Notes under the pieces: model-generated
The model's input: only the letters and a program-made list of their open reading frames with translations
What the model was told of the DNA's origin: nothing
The model's database searches: none
Translations under genes and position numbers: made by a program
In this document: positions 34,205-43,325 of the stretch, piece after piece
Layout: every line of letters begins with the position of its first letter
Position numbering within the stretch: the stretch's first letter is position 1
Assembly (NCBI RefSeq): GCF_000981035.1
Contig: NZ_LAYJ01000115.1
Coordinates: 1 to 64,000 of the forward strand
DNA: 64,000 bases
Source of the DNA: Christensenella hongkongensis
Lineage (GTDB): Bacteria; Bacillota; Clostridia; Christensenellales; Christensenellaceae
Reading direction: 5' to 3'

Positions 34205-35455
34205 TCAATAATTTTCCTTCAAAACCGAGAGAACCAGTTTAAATACATTCTGCGCGGTCATATGGCGGACATATTCACGCTCATCGGCTTTATGGTAGTT
34301 GAGCTCCAGCTTAATCACTTTCTGAAAACGTTCGCTATCGATGGCAATGTAAACAAGCCCCACGGGTTTTTCAGGCGTACCTCCACCCGGTCCTGCAATT
34401 CCAGTCGTGGAAACTCCAATATCCGATTTCGCAAGCCGCCTGACGCCCTGCGCCATTTCCTTTGCAGTCTGCTCCGAAACCGCGCCATATTGTGATAACG
34501 TTTCCTCAGAAACACCCAGAACGCAATGTTTGATGTCATTGGCATACGAGCATACCCCGCAACCAAAAACCTTGCTTGAACCGGGGATTTGGGTGATGCG
34601 TTCCGAAATCAAGCCACCTGTACAGCTTTCCGCAGTCGCAATCGTAACATTTTTCCTGATCAACTCCTCTACGACAGCGGTCTGCAGGTTTGCAACGTCA
34701 ACACCGTAAATATATTTTCCGACGATATCCTCAATATTTTTGATCACCGGTGCAATCATTTCTTCGCACTTTTGCTTTGTATCCGCAGCGGCCGTCACAC
34801 GCAGCGTTACCTCGCCCTGTTTCGCATAAGGCGCAATCGTAGGATTTGTACTGTTTTTCATCAGGCTGTACAGCATATCCTCCACACGCGATTCCCCAAG
34901 TCCGAAAACCCTGATGTTGTGCGAAACCAACACTTTATCCGAAAATCCCATCAGGTATGGAATCACCGCGTGCCGGAACATTGGACGCATTTCCGCGGGA
35001 GGCCCCGGCAGCAGAACCGCCGTCTTATCGTTTTCCGATATGGCAAGCCCCGGAGCTGTACCGTTATCATTGTGGAATATTTTAGCTCCAACAGGCATCA
35101 TTGCCTGTTTTTTGTTGTTTTCCGTCATGGGACGCTTTAGCCTGTCGAAAAAATCTGTAATGCTCTTAAGGGATTCCTCATCGAGCGCCATTTTTTTGTG
35201 GAAATATTCGGCAACGGTCTCCTTTGTGAGATCGTCATAGGTTGGCCCAAGGCCGCCTGTCATCACAACGATATCGGCGCGTGAAAACGCAAGCTCAAGG
35301 CTTTCCTTCAGCCTGTCGTTGTTGTCGCCGACAACGGATTGGTAATACACGTCAATCCCGATATTGGCAAGTTCTTTTGCAATATATGCCGCGTTGGTGT
35401 TGACAATATCGCCAAGCAGCAGTTCAGTCCCAACACATAAAATTTCAGCTTTCAT
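34205..35455 (-). CDS. cinA: CinA-family protein (NMN deamidase / competence-damage protein)
   Basis: A 416-aa protein with an N-terminal molybdopterin-binding-like (COG1058) domain (GTELLLGDIVNTNAAYIA; MTGGLGPTYDDLT) and a C-terminal CinA amidase domain (ESCTGGLISERIT; GIAGPGGGTPEKPVG). The family removes amide from nicotinamide mononucleotide and clears damaged nucleotides; the link to competence is by name in streptococci. It begins 14 bases after the glycosyltransferase gene, with GGAAG upstream, so the two probably share a transcript. The 138-base gap below it holds no clear gene. Confidence 0.93.
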   Translation of the reverse strand: MKAEILCVGTELLLGDIVNTNAAYIAKELANIGIDVYYQSVVGDNNDRLKESLELAFSRADIVVMTGGLGPTYDDLTKETVAEYFHKKMALDEESLKSITDFFDRLKRPMTENNKKQAMMPVGAKIFHNDNGTAPGLAISENDKTAVLLPGPPAEMRPMFRHAVIPYLMGFSDKVLVSHNIRVFGLGESRVEDMLYSLMKNSTNPTIAPYAKQGEVTLRVTAAADTKQKCEEMIAPVIKNIEDIVGKYIYGVDVANLQTAVVEELIRKNVTIATAESCTGGLISERITQIPGSSKVFGCGVCSYANDIKHCVLGVSEETLSQYGAVSEQTAKEMAQGVRRLAKSDIGVSTTGIAGPGGGTPEKPVGLVYIAIDSERFQKVIKLELNYHKADEREYVRHMTAQNVFKLVLSVLKENY

Positions 35456-35469
35456 CTTTTCTTACTTCC

Positions 35470-36384
35470 TTATCCATAAATTATTTGACCGATCTTTCGG
35501 TACGCACCACTTTTATACAGATGATATTTCGAGAGCAGCTGTATACGTCTCCACACACTGCACGTTTTAAGGCCTGTAAACACATTGATCAACTCTTTTT
35601 GCTCCGGCGACAGTTTGTCTTCATAGGCCTGTAAAAAAGCATCTGCCTGCGCGTAGGTTTTTTCGATAGATTCCCGTATTCCCTGTGTATTGGAGAGCTT
35701 TTGCCTGAAATATGAAGCGCTCTTCACATCCTTTGCGCCAACCTCGTTTGCCGTATGCTGCCTGTAATGGATGCGGTTAGGGGCGACCACAATATGGCCA
35801 AACGCAGAAGCGATAAGGCCAATCCACCAGTCGTGCATCAACGCCCGGTCGCTTTGCCTGATCATATCCACCAGTTCACGGTTCATCATCATCGTACAGC
35901 CCGTTATATTGTTCTGGGGTAAGAGCTGGTTCAGATACAGCCGCTCCGCGCTCAGTTTTTGCATCGAAAAAAGCGAAGGATTGATAACAGAGCCTTTATC
36001 ATCCACTACGGTGAGATCCGAATGTGCAAGGATTGCCCCGCCAAAATCCCTCTCGGCTCCCTTCAGCGTTTGTAACGTAAGATTTACCTTGTCAGGCAGC
36101 CAAATATCGTCCTGGTCTGCAAACATTACATAATCGTCCTTTGCATAACGGAGCAGCTCAAAAAAGTTATCACGGGCATTCCCGATGCTTTTTTGATCGT
36201 CTGCCACTGTTATTTTTTGTGGATGGCTTTGCTGGAATCCCTCCAAAATAATTGGCGTTGCATCCGTTGAACCGTCGTCCCTGATATAGATATGAAAATC
36301 CTGTATACTTTGGTTCAGCAGCGAATGAAGCATCTCATGCAGATACGCTTCTCCGTTATATGTTGCAAGTAAAATATCGACCAT
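35470..36384 (-). CDS. Family 2 glycosyltransferase
   Basis: A 304-aa GT-A fold enzyme that transfers a sugar from a nucleotide donor, of the rhamnosyltransferase-like type. Motifs: VDILLATYNGEAYLHEML at the N-terminus, IRDDGSTD, the metal-binding MFADQDDIW (DxD-like) and the acceptor loop region MHDWWIGLIASAFG. No membrane segment is evident, so it acts at the cytoplasmic face. GGGAGA precedes the ATG. No other surface polysaccharide genes are next to it. Confidence 0.85.
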   Translation of the reverse strand: MVDILLATYNGEAYLHEMLHSLLNQSIQDFHIYIRDDGSTDATPIILEGFQQSHPQKITVADDQKSIGNARDNFFELLRYAKDDYVMFADQDDIWLPDKVNLTLQTLKGAERDFGGAILAHSDLTVVDDKGSVINPSLFSMQKLSAERLYLNQLLPQNNITGCTMMMNRELVDMIRQSDRALMHDWWIGLIASAFGHIVVAPNRIHYRQHTANEVGAKDVKSASYFRQKLSNTQGIRESIEKTYAQADAFLQAYEDKLSPEQKELINVFTGLKTCSVWRRIQLLSKYHLYKSGAYRKIGQIIYG

Positions 36385-36452
36385 ATTTGTCTCCCGAATT
36401 TGTTTTCCCTATCTAATTTATCACGGTTGTAAGCAAAATAGAAGAGCAAAAT

Positions 36453-36476
36453 AAAAAAGAGCCGAAGCTCTTTTTT
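36453..36476 (-). terminator. Terminator after rubrerythrin
   Basis: A perfect AAAAAAGAGC/GCTCTTTTTT stem with a 4-base loop; symmetrical, so it works on both strands. Confidence 0.85.
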
Positions 36477-36488
36477 ATCAGATTTTTA

Positions 36489-37034
36489 TCAATAATTGTC
36501 TTCCATCAACTGGAAATAGGCTTTCGGATGCTGGCATACCGGGCATTTTTCCGGAGCAGCTTTTGATTTTTGGATGTGTCCGCAGTTGATACACTGCCAG
36601 AGAACTTCCGTATCCCTCTCAAAAACTTTTCCGTCTGTAATATTGTCTGAAAGTGCGAGATATCTCTTCTCATGCTCTTTCTCAACGCCTGCCGCGCCTC
36701 GAAACTCTCTTGCAATGTCGGTGAATCCCTCTTCTTCCGCAATCTTGGCAAACGAAGGATACATTTCTGTCGTTTCGTAATGCTCGCCTGCCGCAGCATC
36801 TTTCAGGTTTTCAATCGTGTCCGGGATTTTATTATCCGGATGCAGCCATTTGAACCAAAGCTTTGCGTGCTCCTTTTCATTGTCAGCTGTCCAGGAAAAA
36901 ATATTGGAAATCTGAACATAACCGTCTTTTTTCGCCTGTGAAGCATAATACAGATACTTCATGTGCGCCATAGATTCCCCTGCAAACGCATCCTGCAAAC
37001 ATTTTTCCGTTTTTGTGCCTTTCAAATCTTTCAT
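36489..37034 (-). CDS. rbr: Rubrerythrin
   Basis: Reduces hydrogen peroxide in anaerobes. 181 aa. The N-terminal four-helix diiron domain shows [15 protein letters not shown] and [13 protein letters not shown] with the iron-binding Glu/His, repeated as [10 protein letters not shown]. The C-terminal rubredoxin domain has two CxxC knuckles ([17 protein letters not shown]). GAGGTG precedes the ATG. It is a single-gene unit ended by a strong terminator; it implies an oxygen-sensitive host. Confidence 0.96.
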   Translation of the reverse strand: MKDLKGTKTEKCLQDAFAGESMAHMKYLYYASQAKKDGYVQISNIFSWTADNEKEHAKLWFKWLHPDNKIPDTIENLKDAAAGEHYETTEMYPSFAKIAEEEGFTDIAREFRGAAGVEKEHEKRYLALSDNITDGKVFERDTEVLWQCINCGHIQKSKAAPEKCPVCQHPKAYFQLMEDNY

Positions 37035-37118
37035 GATACATACACCTCTATTGAAATAAATTCATGTAATAGTTACATTAATTTTAATATAACCGCATAA
37101 AATGCTCCTAAACAGGTT

Positions 37119-38549
37119 TTACACGCTCACATTACCATGCAACGACAGCTTTCCTTCATAGAGGTCCAGAACCGGATCGGCTACCTCAGCTATAAAATCC
37201 GATACCTGCACATCGGCAAGGCCGATAAAATTCTTTGGATCCATCAACGCGTCGATCTCCTCAGGCCCCATACGGAACGCCTTATCGCCCTTGATCAGGT
37301 CGATAAGGTTATTATTAAGGCCTTCCTCCTTGACACGCGCACCGGCCTGCATGGAATATTCACGTATTTTTTCGTGCAGCTCCTGCCTGTCCCCGCCGCG
37401 CTTTACCGCGTCCATCAGAATCGTTTCCGTTGCCATAAACGGCAGCTCTTCCCCAATACGTTTTGCAATCACCTTTGGATAAACCACCATGCCGCTCGAT
37501 ACGTTTAAATAAATGTTGAGCACTGCGTCAAGTGCCATGAATGCCTGCGGGATCACAAGCCGCTTGTTTGCGCTGTCGTCAAGCGTGCGTTCAAACCACT
37601 GCGTAGAGGCCGTTATCGCAGGGCTGGACGCGAGGCTTATAATGTAACGCGCAAGCGAACAAATGCGCTCAGAACGCATGGGGTTGCGTTTATATGCCAT
37701 TGCAGAAGAACCGATCTGCTTTTTCTCGAACGGTTCCTCAACTTCTTTCAGGTTTTGGAGTAACCGCAGGTCATTTGCAAACTTATATGCGCTTTGTGCG
37801 ATTGACGACAAAAGATCAACAACAATACTGTCGAATTTACGCGGATAGGTCTGCCCTGTCACCGCAAATACTTCGTTGTAGCCAAGCTTGCCCGCTACCT
37901 TGCGCTCCAATTCCTTAACCTTCTTTGCGTCACCTTCAAACAAAGTCAGGAAGCTTGCCTGCGTGCCTGTCGTTCCCTTCACACCGCGCAGCTTTACCTG
38001 GGATTTTACATAGCGCAGCTGCTCGTAATCCATAATGAGATCCTGCATCCACAACGTCGCGCGTTTGCCTACCGTCGTGAGCTGCGCGGGTTGGTAATGC
38101 GTAAAACCAAGCGTAGGCATATCCTTATACTCAAGCGCAAATTCCTTTAAACGGGCAATCACGTTCACAAGTTTGATTTCAATCAAATCAATCGCCTGGT
38201 CCATCACAATGATATCCGTATTATCGCCAACATAGCAGCTTGTTGCTCCAAGATGGATAATCCCCTTGGCAGAAGGGCATTGCACGCCGTAGGCGTATAC
38301 ATGGGACATTACGTCATGGCGCACCTCGCGTTCACGCTTTTCGGCCACGTCGTAATTGATATCCTCCGCATGGGCTTTCAATTCATCGATCTGCTCCCGC
38401 GAGATCGGCAATCCCATTTCATGTTCTGCCTCCGCAAGCGCAATCCAGAGCCTGCGCCATGTCTTAAACTTCATATCATCCGAGAAAACATGAGCCATTT
38501 CACGGCTTGAATATCTTGTAATCAGGGGATTTTCATAAACATCTTTCAT
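37119..38549 (-). CDS. purB: Adenylosuccinate lyase
   Basis: Cleaves SAICAR and adenylosuccinate in purine synthesis. 476 aa. The fumarase/aspartase-superfamily signature is GSSAMAYKRNPMRSE, with the catalytic serine in the flexible loop, and GATSCYVGDNTD carries a conserved histidine-adjacent region (IHLGATSC). The length and the KRNPMRSE variant place it nearer the eukaryote-like PurB group than the short Bacillus form (about 430 aa). It stands alone with its own promoter, away from other pur genes. Confidence 0.95.
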   Translation of the reverse strand: MKDVYENPLITRYSSREMAHVFSDDMKFKTWRRLWIALAEAEHEMGLPISREQIDELKAHAEDINYDVAEKREREVRHDVMSHVYAYGVQCPSAKGIIHLGATSCYVGDNTDIIVMDQAIDLIEIKLVNVIARLKEFALEYKDMPTLGFTHYQPAQLTTVGKRATLWMQDLIMDYEQLRYVKSQVKLRGVKGTTGTQASFLTLFEGDAKKVKELERKVAGKLGYNEVFAVTGQTYPRKFDSIVVDLLSSIAQSAYKFANDLRLLQNLKEVEEPFEKKQIGSSAMAYKRNPMRSERICSLARYIISLASSPAITASTQWFERTLDDSANKRLVIPQAFMALDAVLNIYLNVSSGMVVYPKVIAKRIGEELPFMATETILMDAVKRGGDRQELHEKIREYSMQAGARVKEEGLNNNLIDLIKGDKAFRMGPEEIDALMDPKNFIGLADVQVSDFIAEVADPVLDLYEGKLSLHGNVSV

Positions 38550-38581
38550 GTGGTTCCTACCGCCTTATTTTTAATTTAATA

Positions 38582-38617
38582 CGATACTATTGTATCGGTT
38601 TTACAAGCTGTTTTCAA
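38582..38617 (-). promoter_or_regulatory. purB promoter with overlapping palindrome
   Basis: On the minus strand -35 TTGAAA (38612-38617) and -10 TACAAT (38589-38594) are 17 bp apart. The -10 lies inside CGATAC-TATT-GTATCG (38582-38597), so a repressor or other protein bound there would block it. Confidence 0.6.
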
Positions 38618-38677
38618 GAAACAAAAAACCGTACCCTTCACGGGAACCGTGGAATATCTTTACAGCGGCAAATAAAA

Positions 38678-38727
38678 AACCCCTGGAAATACTTTTGTAA
38701 AGGACTTCCAGGGATATCGTTTTTTAC
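38678..38727 (-). terminator. Terminator after tspO
   Basis: On the minus strand CCCTGGAA (38706-38713) pairs with TTCCAGGG (38681-38688) around a 17-base centre that itself pairs in part; GTTTTTTATT follows. A second T run on the other side suggests it may be bidirectional. Confidence 0.75.
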
Positions 38728-38747
38728 TGGCATTGATCTGTCATCTT

Positions 38748-39242
38748 TTAATTTAAAATATAAATTGCCAGGTTGAGGTATGCGGCAAAGGAAAGCCATA
38801 CAAGATATGGTATTTGCATATTTCCCGCTATAATATTAATTTTCCTGAAGGAACGAATCATAGAAAATACGAGAATCCACTCAAAAATCAACCAGAAAAA
38901 TGCGAACAAATATAATCTCAAATTAAAGAAGAAAATCATCCAGAAAAAATTGACGGCCAACTGCACGACAAAAAGGGTGAGGGCCCTCTTGCGTGTTGGT
39001 GCAACCGACTCATAGATCATATAGGAAGAAATCCCCATCAGTACGAACAGAATCGTCCAAACGATCGGGAATGCCAGCCCGGGTGGCGACAGCGGCGGTT
39101 TTATAAGCTCGTTTACATAAATATCCATACTGCTGCTTGTGATTATCCCTGAGGCAATCCCCGTCCCCAGGCTGATCAGCAAACAGACACCCAACGCTTT
39201 CCAGTCTATCCCTCTTCTTGACGTCATACTCATCGTATTCAT
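38748..39242 (-). CDS. tspO: TspO/MBR family membrane protein
   Basis: A 164-aa five-helix tryptophan-rich sensory protein. Conserved features: KPPLSPPGLAFPIVWTILF, FVVQLAVNFFWMIFFF and the C-terminal PYLVWLSFAAYLNLAI. The family binds porphyrins and cholesterol-like ligands and is linked to oxidative or light stress in bacteria. AAGGAGG precedes the ATG. It is a single-gene unit between two terminators. No heme synthesis genes are near, so its ligand here is unknown. Confidence 0.92.
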   Translation of the reverse strand: MNTMSMTSRRGIDWKALGVCLLISLGTGIASGIITSSSMDIYVNELIKPPLSPPGLAFPIVWTILFVLMGISSYMIYESVAPTRKRALTLFVVQLAVNFFWMIFFFNLRLYLFAFFWLIFEWILVFSMIRSFRKINIIAGNMQIPYLVWLSFAAYLNLAIYILN

Positions 39243-39356
39243 AACAAATCATCCTCCTTTTTTAAGCTTGATTGCATTTTAATAATGTCCTGAAATAATT
39301 GCAATAAACCAAAAGCACGATAATTTAATCTTTCGGGATGTCTGCTTTTCCAATAC

Positions 39357-39396
39357 AAAAGACCTCCCTTCAACCGATATAAAAGGAGGTCTTTTT
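39357..39396 (-). terminator. Terminator after the E1 gene
   Basis: AAAAGACCTCC pairs with GGAGGTCTTTT around an 18-base centre; T runs on both sides make it usable on both strands. Confidence 0.8.
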
Positions 39397-39419
39397 CATA
39401 GAATAAATACCCGTTTTGG

Positions 39420-41885
39420 TTACACTCCAAGCTTGTTCCTGCGGTCCATTTCAGCCGTTGAGAAGGAACGCCCCGGCGTATAACCCGCGAGCGGTTTTAT
39501 TTTTTGATGGTATGCGTCGAGGAACCAGTCTGCCTGCGGGAAAAAAGCATCTTCCAGTTCATAAACAGGCGTAATCCAGTTTCTCGCGCCGAGCACAACC
39601 GGAGGCGCATCAAGGTAGTTAAACAGGGCTGACGTCACATTTTGGGCAAAGTCGTTGACGATAGAGCCCTTTTGACATGCGTCGCTTGCAATCATCAGCA
39701 TTCCTGTTTTCTTCACAGACGCCATTACCTTTTCAAAGTTGAAAGGTACGATACTCCTTGCATCGATTACTTCCACGCTGACGCCATACTCCTTTTCAAA
39801 GATATCGGCTGCTTCGAGCGCTTTATACAATGTTCCTCCAATGGTCAGTATCGTAAGGTCCGAGCCCTTGCGCTTTACATCCGGTTCGCCAATCGGGATT
39901 TCATAATATCCTTCCGGTACCCCGCCCTCATGGAAAAGCTCTCCCATTCCATAAAGCGACTGGCTTTCAAGGTAGATAACAGGATCCGTACCTGAAAGAG
40001 CGGAATTCAGAAGTCCTTTTGCATCGTAGGGAGTGACCGGGAAAACGATCTTAAGCCCCGGAACATGAGCGCACAGGCTCGACCAATCCTGTGAATGCTG
40101 TGCGCCGTATTTTGCGCCAACACCCATCCGCAGCACAACAGGCATCTTGATCTGCCCTGCTGTCATACCCTGCCATTTCGCAAGCTGGTTTAATACTTCA
40201 TCTCCCGCGCGGCCCAAAAAGTCGCAATACATAAGCTCCGGGAGCGCACGTCCGCCCATCATGGCATAGCCGACGGAAGCGCCTACGATTGCCGATTCAG
40301 AAATCGGCGAGTTGAACAGCCTGTGATATGGCACTGACTTATCAAGGTCTTTATATGTTCCATATGCGCTTCCCCAAATACGCAGGTCCTCGCCGAAGGA
40401 AACCAAAGTCGGATCTTCATAATATTTATCGAGAATCGATTCAAAAATCGCATCGCGGATTTGGACCACTGCGGTAGACGGCAGTTTTTTGCCATCCTTT
40501 ACACCGTTCCTGCTTTTCTTTTGCAGGCGCTGTACGCGCGGGTTGTCTTCCTTTGAACCCCATACTTCGGGTTCGCCTTCCCGCATTTTTGGCATATGTT
40601 CGTTGGAATACATATACCTTTCAATACTGTCCGGCTGCGCGAGCAAATCCATACGCGGGGAAACCTGCTCGTCGATTGCCAGCTTGAACACCGAAAGGAT
40701 CATATCGCGTACATCGTCCCTCATTTGCTGTGCCTGCTTTTTGGTCACAATCTTATTTGAAATCAACTGCTTTTCGTAATCTGCAATCGCGTCCTGTTCC
40801 TCCCAGGCGTGAATTTCCTCCTGCGTACGGTTCGGGTTTGCGTCCGAAGTGGAATGCCCGCACAGGCGGTATGTGATCACATCGAGGAGCGCAGGACCTT
40901 TTCCTTCCTCCAAAAGCTTCTTTTTACGGCGCATAGCGTCTATCACGGCAAACACATTGAAGCCGTCGACGCGCTCCGCGTGCATCTGGTCTGGATTGAT
41001 CCCCGCGCCGATGCGTGCAAGCACATCATACGCCATGGTCTCTCCATGCGTCTGTCCGCCCATACCATAACCGTTATTGTTGAAGTTAAAGAGGATTGGG
41101 AGGCCGCCTTTATATCCTTCCTCCCAAAGCGTATGATATTGATCCATGGATGCAAAGGTCATGGATTCCCATACGGGACCGCAGCCAAGCGATCCGTCGC
41201 CAGCATTTGCCACGATAATTCCCTTTTGCTTCGCATTCTTTTTATACAGAGCGGCGCCTGTTGCAATCGGTGCGCTTCCGCCTACGATTGCATTGTTGGG
41301 ATAAACGCCAAACGGAATGAAAAATGCGTGCATGGAATTTCCAAGGCCTTTTGCAAAGCCGTTTTTCCTGCCGAATATTTCCGCCATGATTCCATAAAGA
41401 TAAAAACGTTTCGCCATTTCCTTAGAATCAAAGTCAAAATGTTCCTTTACAACGTCATATTGGGCGCCTTCACAGGACGCCTCCATGATTTCTTCCAGGT
41501 CTTTGTCGCTTAATTTACGCAGCGCGGAAAAACCTTTTGCAATAAGCTCCGCATGGCTCCTGTGCGTGCCAAATACCGCGTCGTCACGATCCAGTAAAAA
41601 CGCCTGCCCTACCGCAACACTTTCCTGTCCGATTCCCAGGTGTGCAGGGCCTGAATAATCGTAAGCAACGTCGTTATATTTTCCGGTCAGGCGCAAATCC
41701 TGCATCATCGTTTCAAATTCGCGAATTGTCAACATATCGGTAAATATATTTTTCAACTGCTCCTTACTATACTCTTCCAGCACGTCTTTCATTCTCTTCT
41801 GATACTGGTTAAGCGGGATATCCTTAAATTTGGCAACCCCTTTTGCCCGTAGCTTATTCGGATCAAGATACAATTCCTTCGTCAT
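39420..41885 (-). CDS. Thiamine-diphosphate dehydrogenase E1, alpha and beta fused
   Basis: An 821-aa enzyme that decarboxylates a 2-oxoacid and passes the acyl group to E2. Residues about 1-440 are E1 alpha, with the ThDP motif GDGSLGCGPVWES ending in FNFNNNGYGM. Residues about 470-821 are E1 beta (VSFGEDLRIWGSAYG; NSPISESAIVGASVGYAM). Fused E1 chains are known in several anaerobes and Bacteroidota for pyruvate, acetoin or branched-chain oxoacids. I start at ATG 41885, which follows AGGAGG; earlier codons overlap nothing recognisable. It is the last gene of the E2-E3-E1 operon. The substrate cannot be decided from sequence. Confidence 0.9.
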   Translation of the reverse strand: MTKELYLDPNKLRAKGVAKFKDIPLNQYQKRMKDVLEEYSKEQLKNIFTDMLTIREFETMMQDLRLTGKYNDVAYDYSGPAHLGIGQESVAVGQAFLLDRDDAVFGTHRSHAELIAKGFSALRKLSDKDLEEIMEASCEGAQYDVVKEHFDFDSKEMAKRFYLYGIMAEIFGRKNGFAKGLGNSMHAFFIPFGVYPNNAIVGGSAPIATGAALYKKNAKQKGIIVANAGDGSLGCGPVWESMTFASMDQYHTLWEEGYKGGLPILFNFNNNGYGMGGQTHGETMAYDVLARIGAGINPDQMHAERVDGFNVFAVIDAMRRKKKLLEEGKGPALLDVITYRLCGHSTSDANPNRTQEEIHAWEEQDAIADYEKQLISNKIVTKKQAQQMRDDVRDMILSVFKLAIDEQVSPRMDLLAQPDSIERYMYSNEHMPKMREGEPEVWGSKEDNPRVQRLQKKSRNGVKDGKKLPSTAVVQIRDAIFESILDKYYEDPTLVSFGEDLRIWGSAYGTYKDLDKSVPYHRLFNSPISESAIVGASVGYAMMGGRALPELMYCDFLGRAGDEVLNQLAKWQGMTAGQIKMPVVLRMGVGAKYGAQHSQDWSSLCAHVPGLKIVFPVTPYDAKGLLNSALSGTDPVIYLESQSLYGMGELFHEGGVPEGYYEIPIGEPDVKRKGSDLTILTIGGTLYKALEAADIFEKEYGVSVEVIDARSIVPFNFEKVMASVKKTGMLMIASDACQKGSIVNDFAQNVTSALFNYLDAPPVVLGARNWITPVYELEDAFFPQADWFLDAYHQKIKPLAGYTPGRSFSTAEMDRRNKLGV

Positions 41886-41951
41886 AATATAAACCTCCTG
41901 TTTCATGTGCGGCAAGCCGCACAGATAGCCATTCAAATTCCTCTTAACTGC

Positions 41952-43316
41952 TCAGCTGAAAACCGCTTCGCGTATAATTTCGCACACCGTAGGATGAGGA
42001 AATACGGAGCGCCGTATGCTTTCCAATGGTATTTTGTTCTGAATCATCAGGGTAACTGCATAGATGATCTCAGATGCGTAAGCACTCACCAGCGACGCTC
42101 CAACAATGATCTGTTTTTTCCTGTCTATCACCAGCTTGCAGAATCCTTCGCTCATCCCATGCTCTGCAATGTGTCTTCCGCTCATATTGATTGTCACCTT
42201 TTTGATCTGGATATCCATGCCGGTATCCCGCGCCTGTTGCTCCGTCAGTCCTGCAAAAGAAACCTCCGGTTGGGTATAGATCACTCCGGGGATTGCGGAA
42301 TAATCCATCCAGTCGGCAATTCCGATTATATTGTTGACAGCGACTTCCGCTTCGCGGTAAGCAACATGAGCCAGCATATATTTTCCATTGACGTCGCCGG
42401 CGGCGTAAAGTCCGGGGATATTGGTTTGGCACCGTTCATCCGTAACGATCGCACCGCGTTCTGTATACACTCCCAGCTCTGTTAGCCCGGGAACATCTGT
42501 AACAGCCTTCCTGCCTACGCACATCAGAAGCTTATCGTATGGCAGCTTGATCTGTTTTCCGTCCTGCCCGACAAGCGCAGTATTGTTTGAAACGTCGCAT
42601 ACGCGGCTTTTCATATGGAACCTGATTCCTTTTTTCTCCAGTTCTTTTTGCAGAACTTCAGCTGCGTCTTTATCGATTGGGCCTCCTGCCTGTTCGAGCA
42701 TTTCCACAACAGTTACCCTGCTGCCGGCAATATTGAAATACGCCGCCATTTCAATACCAATCACACCAGCTCCCACAATTACGAGTTCCTTTGGAATCTC
42801 TTTTAAATCCAGAATTTCCCTGCTTGTAAGTACGCTGCCATCTAAAATTCCTTCCGATACGCCCGGAATGCCGGGGATAACAGGCTCCGAACCTGTCGCC
42901 AGGATCACCGTTTTTGCCAGAAATTCGTTGCTTTCACAGGAAATGACAAATCCCTGCGTTTCTTTTCGAATGGAAGCGTCCGCGTAAAACACATCCGCTT
43001 TCTTTCTTTTCAGCGCGGCAGATACGCCCCCAACCAGCGTTTTGATCACGGTTTCTTTCCGCTTTACCACTTCCTCATGATGAAGCTGGGCGTCCTTGCA
43101 GGTAACGCCGAACGTTTTACCTTCCCCGGATGCGTATTCATATAGCTTTCCGGAATATAACAGCGTTTTGGTTGGAATACACCCTTCGTTCAGGCAAACG
43201 CCGCCAACCTCCCTTTTTTCAACAAGCAATGTGCAGAGCCCCGCTTCGCTTGCGCGCTCTGCGGCAAGATAACCTGCCGGGCCTCCGCCGATTACCGCAA
43301 CGTCGTATTGTTTCAT
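41952..43316 (-). CDS. lpdA: Dihydrolipoyl dehydrogenase (E3)
   Basis: Reoxidises the dihydrolipoyl arm of E2 with NAD. 454 aa. The FAD motif GGGPAGYLAAERA is at the N-terminus, the redox disulfide in GGVCLNEGCIPTKTLL, the NAD motif GAGVIGIEMA and the C-terminal HPTVCEIIREA with the catalytic histidine. There is no lipoyl domain of its own. AGGAGG precedes the ATG, 9 bases after the E2 stop. Confidence 0.96.
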   Translation of the reverse strand: MKQYDVAVIGGGPAGYLAAERASEAGLCTLLVEKREVGGVCLNEGCIPTKTLLYSGKLYEYASGEGKTFGVTCKDAQLHHEEVVKRKETVIKTLVGGVSAALKRKKADVFYADASIRKETQGFVISCESNEFLAKTVILATGSEPVIPGIPGVSEGILDGSVLTSREILDLKEIPKELVIVGAGVIGIEMAAYFNIAGSRVTVVEMLEQAGGPIDKDAAEVLQKELEKKGIRFHMKSRVCDVSNNTALVGQDGKQIKLPYDKLLMCVGRKAVTDVPGLTELGVYTERGAIVTDERCQTNIPGLYAAGDVNGKYMLAHVAYREAEVAVNNIIGIADWMDYSAIPGVIYTQPEVSFAGLTEQQARDTGMDIQIKKVTINMSGRHIAEHGMSEGFCKLVIDRKKQIIVGASLVSAYASEIIYAVTLMIQNKIPLESIRRSVFPHPTVCEIIREAVFS

Positions 43317-43325
43317 GCCTGCCTC

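Noticed and set aside
38630-38665. Hairpin-like CCGTACCCTTCACGGGAACCGTGG before the tspO terminator
   Set aside because: Pairing is short and ambiguous and lacks a T run; not supported as a separate terminator.
39239-39430. 63-codon frame between E1 and tspO
   Set aside because: It spans the E1 terminator on the same strand and has no ribosome site.
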